A stretch of 6,074 bases of DNA from Candidatus Delongbacteria bacterium (GTDB lineage Bacteria > UBA4055), in NCBI GenBank assembly GCA_028702975.1, contig JAQVNT010000104.1, forward strand, positions 1-6,074. The letters are read 5' to 3'. The first letter of the stretch is position 1. Each line of letters begins with the position of its first letter. Positions 5,763 to 6,074 of this stretch are shown one piece after another. The notes beneath the pieces were generated by a model that was not told the DNA's origin, did not search any database, and was given only the letters and a program-made list of their open reading frames with translations. The position numbers were made by a program, and so were the translations under genes.

Positions 5763-5787
5763 TAGTTAAAAACTAAATGTGAAGGAG
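5763..5787 (+). promoter_or_regulatory. tupA ribosome site with adjacent hairpin
   Basis: GGAG (5784-5787) lies six bases before the tupA ATG. Directly upstream, TAGTT-AAA-AACTA (5763-5775) forms a perfect five-pair hairpin. The eight bases AAGGAGAA around this ribosome site are repeated at the 3' edge of the leader RNA (5718-5725), so both can compete for the CTCC strands at 5633-5636 and 5704-5707. This suggests control at translation initiation. Confidence 0.5.
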
Positions 5788-5793
5788 AAACAA

Positions 5794-6074
5794 ATGAAAA
5801 AAATGACCGCAATGATGCTGGGGCTTCTGATCCTGGTCTCCGCTGCTTTTACAGGAGAAAAAGAACCGGTAAAAGTGATCCTCTCGACGACTACAAGCAC
5901 ATACGAAACAGGCCTTCTGGACTACATGCTTGCGCCGTTCGAGAAAGAGAACAACTGCAAAGTTCACAGCCTATCGCTGGGTACAGGAAAAGCAATTCAG
6001 GTCGCCAAAGACGGAAATGCAGACCTGATCTTAGTTCATGCTAGAGCCGCCGAAGACCAGTTCGTGGCGGAAGG
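5794..6074 (+). CDS. tupA: tungstate ABC transporter substrate-binding protein TupA, 3' end outside window
   Basis: The exported binding component of a TupABC-type tungstate importer (COG2998 family). Ninety-three codons are present before the window edge. Residues 1-20 form a signal peptide (MKKM, hydrophobic core, ending near AFTGE) with no lipobox cysteine. The mature part shows the family signature: LSTTTSTYETGLLDYML with the TTTS anion-binding loop, the LGTGKAIQVAKDGNADLILVHA stretch with its second oxyanion loop (GTGKA), and AEDQFVAEG. TupA proteins distinguish tungstate from molybdate tightly, but specificity cannot be read off here. ModA/WtpA is less likely given the TTTSTxxxGLLD pattern. 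The gene follows a structured leader RNA that probably senses the cofactor made from the imported metal. Permease and ATPase genes (tupB, tupC) are expected just beyond the right edge. About 93 of an expected 270 or so residues are visible. Confidence 0.9.
   Translation, partial: MKKMTAMMLGLLILVSAAFTGEKEPVKVILSTTTSTYETGLLDYMLAPFEKENNCKVHSLSLGTGKAIQVAKDGNADLILVHARAAEDQFVAE

Noticed and set aside
5577..5765. Open reading frame of 62 codons ahead of tupA
   Set aside because: It spans the promoter and the folded leader RNA, has no ribosome site, and its translation resembles no protein family I know.

Overview
The window looks like a piece of an anaerobe's genome from the FCB side of the bacterial tree (Bacteroidetes relatives such as Fibrobacteres or Cloacimonetes-type lineages). 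The grounds are a short 285-residue housekeeping sigma factor of the Bacteroidetes type, with its region 2.3/2.4 helix reading WWIRQSILQAL, and a matching Bacteroidetes-style promoter (TTG, 20 bases, TATCTTTG) in front of it. Unlike typical Bacteroidetes, nearly every gene here has a strong Shine-Dalgarno sequence. The lineage call is an inference and is not secure below that level.

Layout. At 1-138 there is a broken start of flhF (flagellar GTPase). It loses its family resemblance after about 31 residues and runs straight into an RlmM-type rRNA 2'-O-methyltransferase (135-977) that lacks its N-terminal part and has no ribosome binding site. This looks like a rearrangement or assembly chimera near base 95. 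At 1046-1709 a two-gene operon follows. It encodes a 59-residue membrane protein with histidines spaced as in ferric-reductase/NOX heme helices, and a secreted 154-residue protein whose core resembles the iron-binding domain of superoxide reductase. A bidirectional terminator (1722-1752) separates this operon from a convergent gene for pyruvate phosphate dikinase (ppdK, 1771-4461, minus strand), which carries an odd Cys/His/Asp-rich C-terminal tail.

A 222-bp divergent intergenic region lies between ppdK and the primary sigma factor gene (4684-5541), which ends in a clear terminator. The next 250 bases hold a promoter and a compact structured RNA with a GAAA tetraloop and an exact 11-nt tetraloop receptor. 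I read it as a molybdenum/tungsten-cofactor-type riboswitch. It leads into a tungstate-binding lipid- or periplasm-exported protein gene (tupA) that runs off the right edge.

How the genes fit. The ppdK and tungstate-uptake genes suit an anaerobic fermenter or peptide/sugar user relying on PPi-linked glycolysis and tungsten enzymes. The small operon at 1046-1709 is the most novel-looking unit: a possible membrane heme relay paired with an exported non-heme iron protein, plausibly for handling reactive oxygen outside the cytoplasm. That role is inferred from residue patterns only.
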